Assembly: GCA_028714855.1 (NCBI GenBank)
Contig: JAQTLP010000005.1
Span: 62,001-126,000, forward strand
DNA from: Phycisphaerae bacterium
Lineage (GTDB): Bacteria > Planctomycetota > Phycisphaerae > Sedimentisphaerales > Anaerobacaceae
Direction of reading: 5' to 3'
DNA length: 64,000 nt
Shown one piece after another: positions 36,799-45,445 of this stretch. The notes under the pieces are model-generated. The model was not told where the DNA came from, made no database searches, and saw nothing but the letters and a program-made list of their open reading frames with translations. Within the stretch, counting starts at the first letter, position 1. Every line of letters begins with the position of its first letter. Position numbers and translations under genes: made by a program.

Positions 36799-39090
36799 TC
36801 AAAGTTCGATTTCCTTGCTTTCTTTTTTGCTTTTTCCTGCTCCTTTAGTTTTCTTAGCCTTCGAGGCTTTCTTGCTCACCACGGCGGCCTGAGCAACCTC
36901 TTTAGGGGCATCTTTCCAAGTAAATTTAACATCTAATCTGAACCAGTGGTCATTATCTTTATAAATAACTTTGCCGGACCTGTCAGTTTTATTTTTTCCC
37001 TTCTCGTCCAGATCAGGAACCTTACTGATAATTTCCCTTGTCATAGGGTCTCTCAAAACAACATCCACGCCTTCAGTCTTTTTTGTTTTGTCAACGTTGA
37101 TATCTTCTTCAAGGCCAATCCCTGCAGGCATTTCAGATTCTAAATCTACTTCACCTGTTACCAGCTTGAAATGCTCAATCCTGGTTTTTTCATACAACTC
37201 AAAAGGATTTTCCCAGCCAACAACGTCATCAAGATGCAGCAGTCGAGTAACAACTCCCCACTTATTCGGATCACCTTCCACTCCGACAGGATCCATCAGT
37301 TCACCTACGTTCTTATAGGGACTATATCCAGCAATAGTTACCACAAACCCGGGTCCGGTTTGAGCATCTTTTTCACCCTCTGCCGTGGAATCTTTCCTGC
37401 CCTTTTGGGAAGATGACTTCTGACTATACTTAGACTTTGATCCACTTGCCGACGCAGTAAGATACCCCTCTGCATCCACTATTTCTTCTTGAATGGGCTT
37501 GGGTCCCGACTTGCCTCTACGCCCGAAATCGGCGGCGCCAAATTGCGCAGCAGCCACATCATCTGTAAAGTAAACTGATATACCCGTTACAAATATCTGC
37601 TTGCGTTCCTTGCGATCTTTGCAGGCGTTCAACACCCCTTTCACATCACCGTCGGCAAAAGCTCTATAAAGCTCTTTTTGTTCGGGATTATTTTTTTCGT
37701 TCGGCAAAACTGATATTATGGTTTGAAGCAGCAGCGGGACCACCTCACGATAGGCAAAAGGTTTAAATTCTTTTTCTATTGCTGCTTCGTATTTCAGCCC
37801 CTTGCTTTCCTCATCTTCGAACTTGTTGCCGGCCTGCACGGCCTCTTTAATGACATTGTCGATACTTTGCCGGACCTGCTTATTATTAGCATAATTAACT
37901 CTATCCAGAGCGGTCCTCGCGAAACACATAATCGAAACCAGCAATACCGCAGCCGCTGCAGCAGTAAAGTATTTGGTTTTACCCGCCCATGTCATTGACC
38001 TCGCGATACTGCGGGGCAACAGGTTGCTTTCTATCTTGGCCAGCCCTAAACCTTGCAAAGCAAGGCCATAAACAATACCAAAATCACAAACACTCTCGTG
38101 AAATTTCGCTGCCGAGACATCAGAACTTATCGTAAGCTTCTTAAACGAATCCGGCATTTCTACGGGTATCTGCAGCGTTTGCCGCAAATACTGAAGCAGG
38201 CCTCGCATCTTCGTTCCGCCGCCGAGAGCGATAACCTTCGATATCTTAGTGTTGGGGTTAGAACTGCTGTAAAAGCCCAGTGAGCGCTGGATTTCAGAGG
38301 CTAAATCTGTAAAAACCGGCTTCATCGCCTGAAATACCTGCCGGGCATATTTGCTCATTGCAGCGGTGCGTTTAAGTTTTTCCGCCTTTTCGAAATTGAG
38401 TTTAAACGCTTCCGCCACCGCCCTTGTAAAAGCATTACCTCCCATAGGAACGCTTCTTTGCCAAACTGTTGATTGCGTACAGACAACCAAGTCGCTATTC
38501 TCCGCACCTATGTCAAGAATAACAGTAGCTTGATTGTCGGACTTACCCAAATCACTGAAGTCGTACAATGCGTAATTATACAAAGCCATCGGCGCTATCT
38601 GAACGCAGCTAACCGTTAAATTTTCTCTGGAAAAATGCTCTAATACCGAGCTGACCACCTCACTCTTCACTGCAAAAATACCCACCTTAGTTTCAGAACT
38701 ACCGGCCTCTGCCATCAGCTGCCAGTCCCATTGCACTTCATTTATATCAAAAGGAATCTGCTGGGCCGCCTCGAACTTGACGATTTCAGGAATGCGCTTC
38801 TGTTCAACAGGCGGCAGTTTCACAAAGCGGGCGAAACTATTCTGGCTCGGCACAGAAACAACTATATCGTCCTTGCCCAAACCGTTCTGCTTTACAAACT
38901 GGCGCAAACTTAAGGCAATCAGCTCGTCTCTTTCTTCCGGTTTCATACCGCTTCCGGTAAGAACTTTGCCGTGCTGGATATTGTCGAAGCCGATTACTTC
39001 AACAACGCCCCCTTCGTTCCTTAAGCGCAGCGCTTTGAGGGAATTATTGCCTATATCTATTGCCCACACCGAATTGTACTCACCAGCCAT
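36799..39090 (-). CDS. PilM-like actin-fold protein fused to a membrane-anchored C-terminal domain
   Basis: About 763 residues, more than twice PilM. Residues 1-360 are a PilM/FtsA-type ATPase: phosphate 1 AIDIGNNSLKAL, KFEAAQQIPFDINEVQWDWQ (strong PilM block), phosphate 2 VILDIGAENSDLVV, and adenosine motif KVIALGGGTKMRGL. Then LLPRSIARSMTW leads to a membrane helix near residue 380 (FTAAAAAVLLVSIMCFA). The following ~370 residues would be on the far side, including a Lys/Ser-rich low-complexity linker (GSKSKYSQKSSSQKG) and a Lys-rich tail. In other bacteria PilM is a separate cytosolic protein that binds the PilN tail; here the N-like anchor seems covalently joined. ATG 39090 (MAGEYNSVW) follows GGTGAGGG. 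Heads the three-gene operon. Confidence 0.85.
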   Translation of the reverse strand: MAGEYNSVWAIDIGNNSLKALRLRNEGGVVEVIGFDNIQHGKVLTGSGMKPEERDELIALSLRQFVKQNGLGKDDIVVSVPSQNSFARFVKLPPVEQKRIPEIVKFEAAQQIPFDINEVQWDWQLMAEAGSSETKVGIFAVKSEVVSSVLEHFSRENLTVSCVQIAPMALYNYALYDFSDLGKSDNQATVILDIGAENSDLVVCTQSTVWQRSVPMGGNAFTRAVAEAFKLNFEKAEKLKRTAAMSKYARQVFQAMKPVFTDLASEIQRSLGFYSSSNPNTKISKVIALGGGTKMRGLLQYLRQTLQIPVEMPDSFKKLTISSDVSAAKFHESVCDFGIVYGLALQGLGLAKIESNLLPRSIARSMTWAGKTKYFTAAAAAVLLVSIMCFARTALDRVNYANNKQVRQSIDNVIKEAVQAGNKFEDEESKGLKYEAAIEKEFKPFAYREVVPLLLQTIISVLPNEKNNPEQKELYRAFADGDVKGVLNACKDRKERKQIFVTGISVYFTDDVAAAQFGAADFGRRGKSGPKPIQEEIVDAEGYLTASASGSKSKYSQKSSSQKGRKDSTAEGEKDAQTGPGFVVTIAGYSPYKNVGELMDPVGVEGDPNKWGVVTRLLHLDDVVGWENPFELYEKTRIEHFKLVTGEVDLESEMPAGIGLEEDINVDKTKKTEGVDVVLRDPMTREIISKVPDLDEKGKNKTDRSGKVIYKDNDHWFRLDVKFTWKDAPKEVAQAAVVSKKASKAKKTKGAGKSKKESKEIEL

Positions 39091-39175
39091 AACCAAACCC
39101 TCACCATTATGGTCCAAATATGATTTGAACGGTGTTGTAACGCCTTAACAACTATATTATATATTGTAACATACA

Positions 39176-40549
39176 ATGAAAACTTTTGCCATAAATACTA
39201 TCGGCTGTAAAGTCAATCAATACGAAAGCCAGCAGATTCGAGAGCTGCTTGAACGGCTCGGCCTCAGCCAGGCCGAAACGTCCAAAAGCAAGCCGGACCT
39301 AGTCGTTATCAATACCTGCTGCGTAACACTATCGGCCTCTGCAAAAAGCCGACAACGCATCCGAAAAGCCCAAAAGCTAAGTCCTGATGCCAGTATAGTT
39401 GTTTGCGGCTGCTTACCAACGGTACAAACAGGCGAACTAAACAACCTTGGTAAAAATATCCATCTAATTAGCCATCGAGAAACCACGGCTGCGACTTTAA
39501 GCCAAATAATCAACGGCAAGGCCGCTGCCTCAAGGTCCCAAAACTCTCAATCAGACCAAAACACCTCAATTAAAGCAGAAAACGGTCCAAAAATCAAGCT
39601 TAAAAATAAATCGGCTGAACTGCCGAAACTTAGCCAATTAACCTCATTTAAGGAATATACGAGGGCATTTTTAAAGATCCAGGACGGCTGCGACGGATAC
39701 TGCAGCTATTGTATTGTACCTAAAACCCGCCCATTTGTTCACAGTAAGCCGATTGAGGCGGTTTTGCAGGAGGCAGAAGCCCTTGTTGAAGCAGGTCATA
39801 AGGAAATCGTCGTAACAGGCATATTTACCGGCGCTTACGGCCAAAAAAGTGTCAGGCGGAAAAACTGGACAAACCAGCAAAATGACAAATTAGCGGATTT
39901 GTTAGACAAACTGGTAGAAATACCAAATTTGGCAAGGATAAGAGTAAGTTCGCTGGAACCGGGCGATGTAACGCCGCGATTGCTCGATACTTTCCGTAAC
40001 AATCATAAGATTATGCCGCATCTGCACTTGTCACTGCAATCAGGTTCAAATGCGGTACTAAAAAGGATGTGCAGACAATACAGCGCGGACGAATTTAAGG
40101 AAACGATTGCGTTAATCAAAAGCCGGCTGGATAGGCCTGCTATCACTACTGATATCATTGTTGGGTTTCCGGGGGAAACAGAAGAGGATTTCGAGGAGAC
40201 GGTTGAACTGGCAAAGGAAACGGGGTTTGCAAAAATGCATGTTTTCAGTTTTTCAAAGCGAGCAGGGACGGCCGCGGCAAGTTTACAAGGGACTGTAAAT
40301 AATGAGGTTATGAAGAGACGCTCCAAGATACTGCTGGATTTGGATGCCGAACTGGGCTATAAATTTCGGGAGCAGTTTTTGGGTGAAACGGCTGAAATTC
40401 TGGTTGAAAATGGGGGTAAAGGCAGAAGCGAACGGTATTTTATGGTTTACCTTGAAAATTCGAGTAAAAAGCCACAAAAAGGGGACTTAGTCAAAGTGAG
40501 GTTGATTAAGAATAGCAAAAATGGGGCTGTGGGAATAGTTTTGAGTTAG
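39176..40549 (+). CDS. mtaB: tRNA (N6-threonylcarbamoyladenosine-C2)-methylthiotransferase MtaB
   Basis: Radical-SAM enzyme that adds a methylthio group to t6A37 of tRNAs reading ANN codons. 457 residues. N-terminal UPF0004 domain with three cluster Cys in IGCKVNQYES, NTCCVT and CGCLPT; radical-SAM Cys triad in CDGYCSYCIVPKTR; TGIFTGAYG and HLSLQSGSNAVLKRMCRQYS; C-terminal TRAM domain from about residue 390. GCKVNQYES and the RMxRxY-type run support MtaB over MiaB/RimO. The region between residues 120 and 155 is a hydrophilic insert. Divergent from the PilM gene with an 85-bp gap; no Shine-Dalgarno. Confidence 0.93.
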   Translation: MKTFAINTIGCKVNQYESQQIRELLERLGLSQAETSKSKPDLVVINTCCVTLSASAKSRQRIRKAQKLSPDASIVVCGCLPTVQTGELNNLGKNIHLISHRETTAATLSQIINGKAAASRSQNSQSDQNTSIKAENGPKIKLKNKSAELPKLSQLTSFKEYTRAFLKIQDGCDGYCSYCIVPKTRPFVHSKPIEAVLQEAEALVEAGHKEIVVTGIFTGAYGQKSVRRKNWTNQQNDKLADLLDKLVEIPNLARIRVSSLEPGDVTPRLLDTFRNNHKIMPHLHLSLQSGSNAVLKRMCRQYSADEFKETIALIKSRLDRPAITTDIIVGFPGETEEDFEETVELAKETGFAKMHVFSFSKRAGTAAASLQGTVNNEVMKRRSKILLDLDAELGYKFREQFLGETAEILVENGGKGRSERYFMVYLENSSKKPQKGDLVKVRLIKNSKNGAVGIVLS

Positions 40550-40585
40550 TTAAAAATAGGCAAGATGGGGGATTTGGGCGAGGGT

Positions 40586-40669
40586 GAAAGTTGCTAAAAA
40601 GTGGTAGAAATTGCTAAAAATGTGCGCGAAATTGGTACAAATGTACGTGAAATTGCTGCAAAGTGAGAC
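40586..40669 (+). repeat. Degenerate 21-bp tandem repeat (four units)
   Basis: Units start at 40586, 40607, 40628 and 40649. Each begins GAAA(G)TTG and carries a central AAA; for example GAAATTGCTAAAAATGTGCG in unit 2 and GAAATTGGTACAAATGTACG in unit 3. It starts 37 bp after the mtaB stop and is not in an open frame. Confidence 0.75.
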
Positions 40670-40737
40670 AAAAAGTGGATGAGTAGACAGGGTGATGAGC
40701 AAATAAGTAAAAAAGAATTAAGTTGCCTATATAGACA

Positions 40738-40771
40738 AGGGGACACTCCTTCGGGGGTAATGGGGACACGC
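40738..40771. repeat. REP-like palindrome: GGGGACAC direct repeats around a UUCG hairpin
   Basis: GGGGACAC occurs at about 40739-40746 and again at about 40762-40769, with ACTCC-TTCG-GGGGT (40745-40758) between. The UUCG tetraloop on a GC stem is a very stable RNA hairpin. Only one copy is seen in this window. Confidence 0.45.
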
Positions 40772-40812
40772 AAAAAATATTTTATATTTTTAAATATTTT
40801 TGTTTTTCTTTC

Positions 40813-40961
40813 TTGACACGGATATAAAAAAATGTTTTAAGGTCATCATAGCGATATAAAAATAGCAAAATCACCCAGGAAAGAGATACTATTTGTGGCG
40901 GCGAGGGTAACCATTTCACTAAAGAACAATAAGACAGGGTCTTGTGCTGCGCAGGCACAAG
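40813..40961 (+). promoter_or_regulatory. Candidate promoter and structured leader of the beta-helix/LamG gene
   Basis: TTGACA at 40813-40818 with a poor -10 (TTTTAA or TTTAAG, 16-17 bp further). The ~150-nt leader has a CTTGTGC/GCACAAG hairpin (40941-40961) followed at once by GAGGAGGAG, an extra Shine-Dalgarno-like run with no ATG after it, then the true AAAGGAGG before the start. I could not match it to a known riboswitch. Confidence 0.4.
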
Positions 40962-41002
40962 AGGAGGAGTAAATATTCACATATTTTTAAAGGAGGCAGA
41001 AA

Positions 41003-43882
41003 ATGGAAATGCGAAAAATTATTGGAATGTTGGTATTTTTATTGGGGTTCTGGTGCGCGATTGCCGGAGGAGCGGTCATTTACGTTGATGCGGACGCAAA
41101 CGGCACAAACAACGGCACGAGCTGGGAAAATGCCTTTACGGACTTGCAGGATGGCCTTGAAGATGCACAGACAAACGATGAAATCTGGGTCGCTGCAGGG
41201 ACTTACAAGCCGTCAGAACAGTATATCTATAGGGATATGGGCGAAGAACCCAATAACCCACGATATGCCACTTTTAAGCTTCTCGATGATGTGGAAGTAT
41301 ATGGCGGATTTGCCGGGACAGAAACATCCCGCGAACAACGGGACTGGAATGTCAACGAGACCATTCTCAGCGGAGATATCGGAATCCCTGATAATAATAG
41401 TGACAACTCTTACAGGGTGGTAACAACCCATCAGAACACGGATGCCTACATTGACGGCTTCACGATTACAGGAGGATGTGCAAACGGGAAATGGTATTAT
41501 ACGCGTGGCGGCGGGATAAACAACTACGATAATAGCAGAATCACTGCGTGGAACTGCATTTTTAGAAACAACTACGCAAAATACTGGGGAGGCGCCGTAT
41601 GCGGCAATTTTGGTTGTACAGTGGCGATGTCTTATTGCACTTTCGAGCAAAACACATCATCTAACTTTGGTGGCGGGGTGAGCGTCTTCGGCGGTTCTGG
41701 CGACTCGGCGAGCGTTTTGTACCTCGGGAGATGCGTCTTTTCTGAAAATACAGCGTACTGGACTGGCGGAGGAGTGGATGCCTATGACGCCACCCTACTT
41801 TTAAGACATTGCATATTAAGAAATAACTCGAGCGAATACATGGGAGGCGGCGTATGTTACGAGAGCCCGATGGTAGATGGTATAATGATGGAAGCGTCAA
41901 ATTCCGTTTTCAGCGGAAACAACGCCTCCTACTATGGAGGGGGCATTTATACCCTTAATAATGACGGAGAGTCAATAATAACGAATTGCTCACTTAGCGG
42001 AAACAGCGCTATCTATGGTGGAGGAATTTATAACAATTATACCGACACAAGAATCACAAGCTGCATCCTGTGGAATAACGGAAGCGAGATATATGATGCT
42101 AATTCCAGCAGCCCCGTTGTCTCATATTGTGACGTAGAGGGAGGCTATACAGGATCAAACAATATCGACGCAGACCCGTGTTTTGTAGTTGCCGACCCTA
42201 ATTTACACTTAGGGTTAAATTCTCCGTGTATTAATACGGGAGACCCAAACGTTATAATGATCCCCGGATGGACGGACGTAGACGACGGGCCACGCGTGAT
42301 TGGCGAAAGAGTGGATATTGGTTCCGACGAGGCGAGCCCTCCTGTCAGATGGTGGAAACTTGACGAAAGCAGCGGCAGCACAGCTTATGATTCAGCCAAC
42401 GGCTATAATGGAACCGTCTATGGAGCAACGTGGACAACAGGTCAAATCAACGGCGCATTGAGTTTCGACGGGACTAATGATTATGTTGCTATTCCAAGTT
42501 ATACACTCAACACAAATAACGGAACAATTTCGTTATGGTTTAAAACATCCGCGAATTTTTCAGCAAACTATGGCGGCATGGGATACTTAATAAGCCGGGA
42601 TAGTCAGTATTACAGCTACTTAACAGTTGCGGGAAATGGAGCCGGGCCTTACTGGATAATCGGTGAGACTGATTCACAGAATGACTATTATGTCGCTATG
42701 GAAGGTGCAGCTGCCGCAGGCCTATGGAATAATGTCGTCGTGTCTTTTGACGAAAAAGTAGCAACAACATACCTAAATAGTGTGCCAATACAGACAGAGC
42801 CAGTTACCGATTCTTATCTGACTCTTACTCGCATTGGCGGAAGAACGCAGGAGTACTTCAACGGCAAAATCGACGATGTCCGCCTCTACGACAGGGCCTT
42901 AACTGCTAAAGAGGCAGAACATCTTTATCAGGAAGGTTTAGGGCCAAAAGCATACGACCCCAATCCTGTCAACGGAGCAACAGACGTGGACGTCAATACA
43001 GCTCTTAGCTGGTCACCGGGAGGATATGCCATCTCGCACGATGTGTACTTAGGCATCAACTACAACAATGTAAATAATGCCGATACAACTTCTGCGGAAT
43101 ACAAGGGCAATTACGATGTTAATACCTTTGACCCGTGCGGTCTCGGCCCTATGACCACTTACTACTGGCGGATTGACGAGAAGAGCTCCTCCAGCACAAC
43201 TAAAGGGGATGTATGGAGCTTTACAACATATATTGACCCCTATCTTACACACTGGTGGAAACTTGATGAAACCAGCGGCACAACCGCTTATGATTCCGTC
43301 GATACCGATAATGGGGTATTTAACGGCGATGACCCAAACTGGGTGACGGGGAAATTCGACGGCGCGGTTGATTTTGACGGCGTTACAGACTACTTCTCGG
43401 TGGCAAGTTTGAACAGCTTGTTCAACAACAGCAGCGTTTTCACAGTCGCCGGCTGGTTCAAGACGGAGCAATCAACAGGGATGCAAACAATTGTCGGACA
43501 ATGGTCGCAAGATTCCGGCTATTACTACGGCTGGCAGGTCTTGGTTGAGAACAAGAAGGTTGTAGCAAAATTCGGCGGCGACGTTGCGCCGATGACCGAA
43601 ATAACAGGGACAAACGATGTAAACGACGGCAAGTGGCATCAATTTGCGTTAGTCAATAATGGTTCGAGCAGTGTTGCTCTATATGTGGACGGCGACCCCA
43701 ACGGAACGGCTGGCTCAAAGTATATGGATATATATGATACGAAGTTCCGGATAGGCGACGGCAGTTATGGTAACGGCAATCTGGAAGGCGGGCCGTTCAA
43801 CGGGATGATAGACAATGTTATGATATTCAACAGAGTGCTATCGGCTGAAGAGGTAAAACAGCTTTATGAGGCAGGATCATAG
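41003..43882 (+). CDS. Secreted right-handed beta-helix/LamG repeat protein
   Basis: 959 residues with a signal peptide (MRKIIGMLVFLLGFWCAIAGG). Residues about 24-440 are a right-handed parallel beta-helix: after IYVDADANGTNNGTSWENAF come repeated rungs ending GGGI/GGGV (RGGGINNY, WGGAVCG, FGGGVSV, TGGGVDAY, MGGGVCY, YGGGIYT, YGGGIYN), as in choice-of-anchor-Q and polysaccharide-lyase-like proteins. Two LamG/concanavalin-like domains follow (RWWKLDESSGSTAYDS and HWWKLDETSGTTAYDS at their starts), separated by a fibronectin-III-like segment (NPVNGATDVDVNTALSWSPG). No catalytic residues can be assigned; adhesion or glycan binding is likely. AAAGGAGG precedes ATG 41003. Confidence 0.85.
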   Translation: MEMRKIIGMLVFLLGFWCAIAGGAVIYVDADANGTNNGTSWENAFTDLQDGLEDAQTNDEIWVAAGTYKPSEQYIYRDMGEEPNNPRYATFKLLDDVEVYGGFAGTETSREQRDWNVNETILSGDIGIPDNNSDNSYRVVTTHQNTDAYIDGFTITGGCANGKWYYTRGGGINNYDNSRITAWNCIFRNNYAKYWGGAVCGNFGCTVAMSYCTFEQNTSSNFGGGVSVFGGSGDSASVLYLGRCVFSENTAYWTGGGVDAYDATLLLRHCILRNNSSEYMGGGVCYESPMVDGIMMEASNSVFSGNNASYYGGGIYTLNNDGESIITNCSLSGNSAIYGGGIYNNYTDTRITSCILWNNGSEIYDANSSSPVVSYCDVEGGYTGSNNIDADPCFVVADPNLHLGLNSPCINTGDPNVIMIPGWTDVDDGPRVIGERVDIGSDEASPPVRWWKLDESSGSTAYDSANGYNGTVYGATWTTGQINGALSFDGTNDYVAIPSYTLNTNNGTISLWFKTSANFSANYGGMGYLISRDSQYYSYLTVAGNGAGPYWIIGETDSQNDYYVAMEGAAAAGLWNNVVVSFDEKVATTYLNSVPIQTEPVTDSYLTLTRIGGRTQEYFNGKIDDVRLYDRALTAKEAEHLYQEGLGPKAYDPNPVNGATDVDVNTALSWSPGGYAISHDVYLGINYNNVNNADTTSAEYKGNYDVNTFDPCGLGPMTTYYWRIDEKSSSSTTKGDVWSFTTYIDPYLTHWWKLDETSGTTAYDSVDTDNGVFNGDDPNWVTGKFDGAVDFDGVTDYFSVASLNSLFNNSSVFTVAGWFKTEQSTGMQTIVGQWSQDSGYYYGWQVLVENKKVVAKFGGDVAPMTEITGTNDVNDGKWHQFALVNNGSSSVALYVDGDPNGTAGSKYMDIYDTKFRIGDGSYGNGNLEGGPFNGMIDNVMIFNRVLSAEEVKQLYEAGS

Positions 43883-43930
43883 TGCAAAAGCAGCATACAG
43901 CGTTCGGCATACAGGGAAAATAGGAAGAAA

Positions 43931-43963
43931 AAGCTGGGAGCGGATTAAGCTCCCAGCTTTTTT
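43931..43963 (+). terminator. Terminator of the beta-helix/LamG gene
   Basis: AAGCTGGGAGC (43931-43941) and GCTCCCAGCTT (43949-43959) form an 11-bp stem with a 7-nt loop, followed by T residues. Confidence 0.9.
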
Positions 43964-44372
43964 GGGGGTTGTTATCTTCGACGAGCAAGGGGAGGTCATT
44001 ATGTATTATAACGGCACAGGCACGCATCCTCAGCCGCACCACCAAGGTACGCACCTGTGCCTAAATTTTTGGTCAGCTTTCAGGTAATAAAATGCGGAAA
44101 ACAACTTTATGTTTGGTTAGTTTCATTTTCTACCCTTTAAGCCGACTATAAATAACTCCTATATTTAAAGGTGTGTTTGGGGGCGGTTTGTTACAGTTTT
44201 TTTGAGAAAATTTGCGTAAAATCCGCTGATTCGGGGTTTTTTAGCTGAAAATCCGCGTTTTCGAGACAGAAATAAGCTGCCCAGTTGAGACGGAGGCTAA
44301 CCACGAACATGCGGCGGATTTAAGATGACAGGGCTAACCGGCGCCAAGGGCGAGAGAGTAACGGGCACGTAT
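43964..44372. other. Intergenic region without a supported gene
   Basis: About 400 bp between the LamG terminator and the convergent nuclease gene. Only short open frames that overlap the terminator or each other; no repeats or RNA recognised. Confidence 0.5.
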
Positions 44373-45245
44373 TCAATCAGGTAAATCAGGCCACAACGCT
44401 GCTTTATTTGTTTCGATTTGGTTTTCCACGTTGTCGGGCAAATCGCAGAAGAAATCAAGGCCTGTTTCCTTTTCAATATCCCGAACAGTTACGAGGAATT
44501 TGGAGATATTTACATCAGCCGGTATCGGCTCCTGCGGCATTCGAAACGCGAGCACATTTACATTATTGTTATCCAAGGGAGAGGCAACTATTTTATAAAA
44601 GGCAACTGGGGCAGGGACTTTCCGGCCCTTAGCAAAAGGTTTCTTCTTTTCGCCGTATATAGGGCCTGTATATATCCAAACAACTTTGTAATCGCGCGCG
44701 AACTCGGAGCAGGTCTTCTCAAGAGTGAGCCAGCCACGACCATTGAGTGATTTAAGCTGGGGACAGATATTCGATGTGTAAAAAGAATCTTTGCCGGCCT
44801 GTTTGCCATATCCCCTTGCATCGTCAAACTGCACCATATGTCCGCGGTCCCACTTATTCTGTCCAAAAAGATTATTGTAATTTCCGTGCTTTGTAACCTT
44901 GTATCCTTTCTGCTTGAGGAATTTGTCGGTTTTGAAAGAGCCCGGCCTTTTCATCTTGCTATTTTCGTCCACTATGTAACGTGTTACCTTTATGGCGGTC
45001 CAGCGAGGCGATAAAACCTCATCATCGTAATAAACTGTGAAAGCGTCATATTGGCGGACGATATTGTGACAGGGGTCATTTGCGTTATACTCCGGCACGC
45101 CGAATACGGTATGCGGATTTGGGGTATTATTGTCCCAGACCGGCCAGGTGGTTTCGGATTCGCAGGCGAGTGTTTGACTGATAATCAGTAATAACGCAGA
45201 CAAAATGACTTTTCGAAGACCAGTTTTGTGTTTCGTGAGGCTCAT
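44373..45245 (-). CDS. Secreted DNA/RNA non-specific endonuclease (NUC1 family)
   Basis: 290 residues. Signal peptide MSLTKHKTGLRKVILSALLLIISQTLACES with a possible lipobox-like QTLAC. The NUC1 active site is DRGHMVQFDDA (His base within DRGH), followed by a metal-binding Asn in TSNICPQ and WLTLEKTCSEFARDY; VWIYTGPIY and PVAFYKIV complete the fold. It degrades nucleic acids outside the cytoplasm, probably for nutrition. ATG 45245 follows AAAGGAG about seven bases upstream; an in-frame ATG at 45293 lacks a site and would put 16 charged residues before the signal peptide. Confidence 0.9.
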   Translation of the reverse strand: MSLTKHKTGLRKVILSALLLIISQTLACESETTWPVWDNNTPNPHTVFGVPEYNANDPCHNIVRQYDAFTVYYDDEVLSPRWTAIKVTRYIVDENSKMKRPGSFKTDKFLKQKGYKVTKHGNYNNLFGQNKWDRGHMVQFDDARGYGKQAGKDSFYTSNICPQLKSLNGRGWLTLEKTCSEFARDYKVVWIYTGPIYGEKKKPFAKGRKVPAPVAFYKIVASPLDNNNVNVLAFRMPQEPIPADVNISKFLVTVRDIEKETGLDFFCDLPDNVENQIETNKAALWPDLPD

Positions 45246-45329
45246 ATATATTCTCCTTTCCGCTCTTCTGATTGGTTTAATGGCATAAGCCATATTGCAT
45301 ATTGTACGGCAAGGAAAGAAAAAGTAAAA

Positions 45330-45366
45330 GTTTAATCCCCCGTCGCAAGCGACGGGGCCAAACTGT
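45330..45366 (+). repeat. Palindromic dispersed repeat, copy 1
   Basis: A 37-bp unit starting GTTTAATCCCCCGTCG and ending GGGGCCAAACTGT, with a stem CCCCGTCG/CGACGGGG around CAAG. Same orientation as copy 2 at 46335-46371; one base differs. Confidence 0.85.
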
Positions 45367-45381
45367 TTTGACCATTTTCTC

Positions 45382-45410
45382 TTGATTTGCAGGCTGAAAA
45401 GCCATATAAT
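45382..45410 (+). promoter_or_regulatory. Promoter of the exported hypothetical gene
   Basis: TTGATT (45382-45387), 17-bp spacer and a perfect TATAAT (45405-45410), 35 bp before the start codon. Confidence 0.7.
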
Positions 45411-45445
45411 GCTGTGAACAAGACATTATCCGGAAGGAGGCCAAA

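Noticed and set aside
40586-40669. CRISPR array
   Set aside because: Units are 21 bp, contiguous and without spacers, and no cas gene is near.
43866-44087. 73-codon open frame after the LamG gene
   Set aside because: Overlaps the LamG stop and the terminator hairpin, no Shine-Dalgarno, no similarity.
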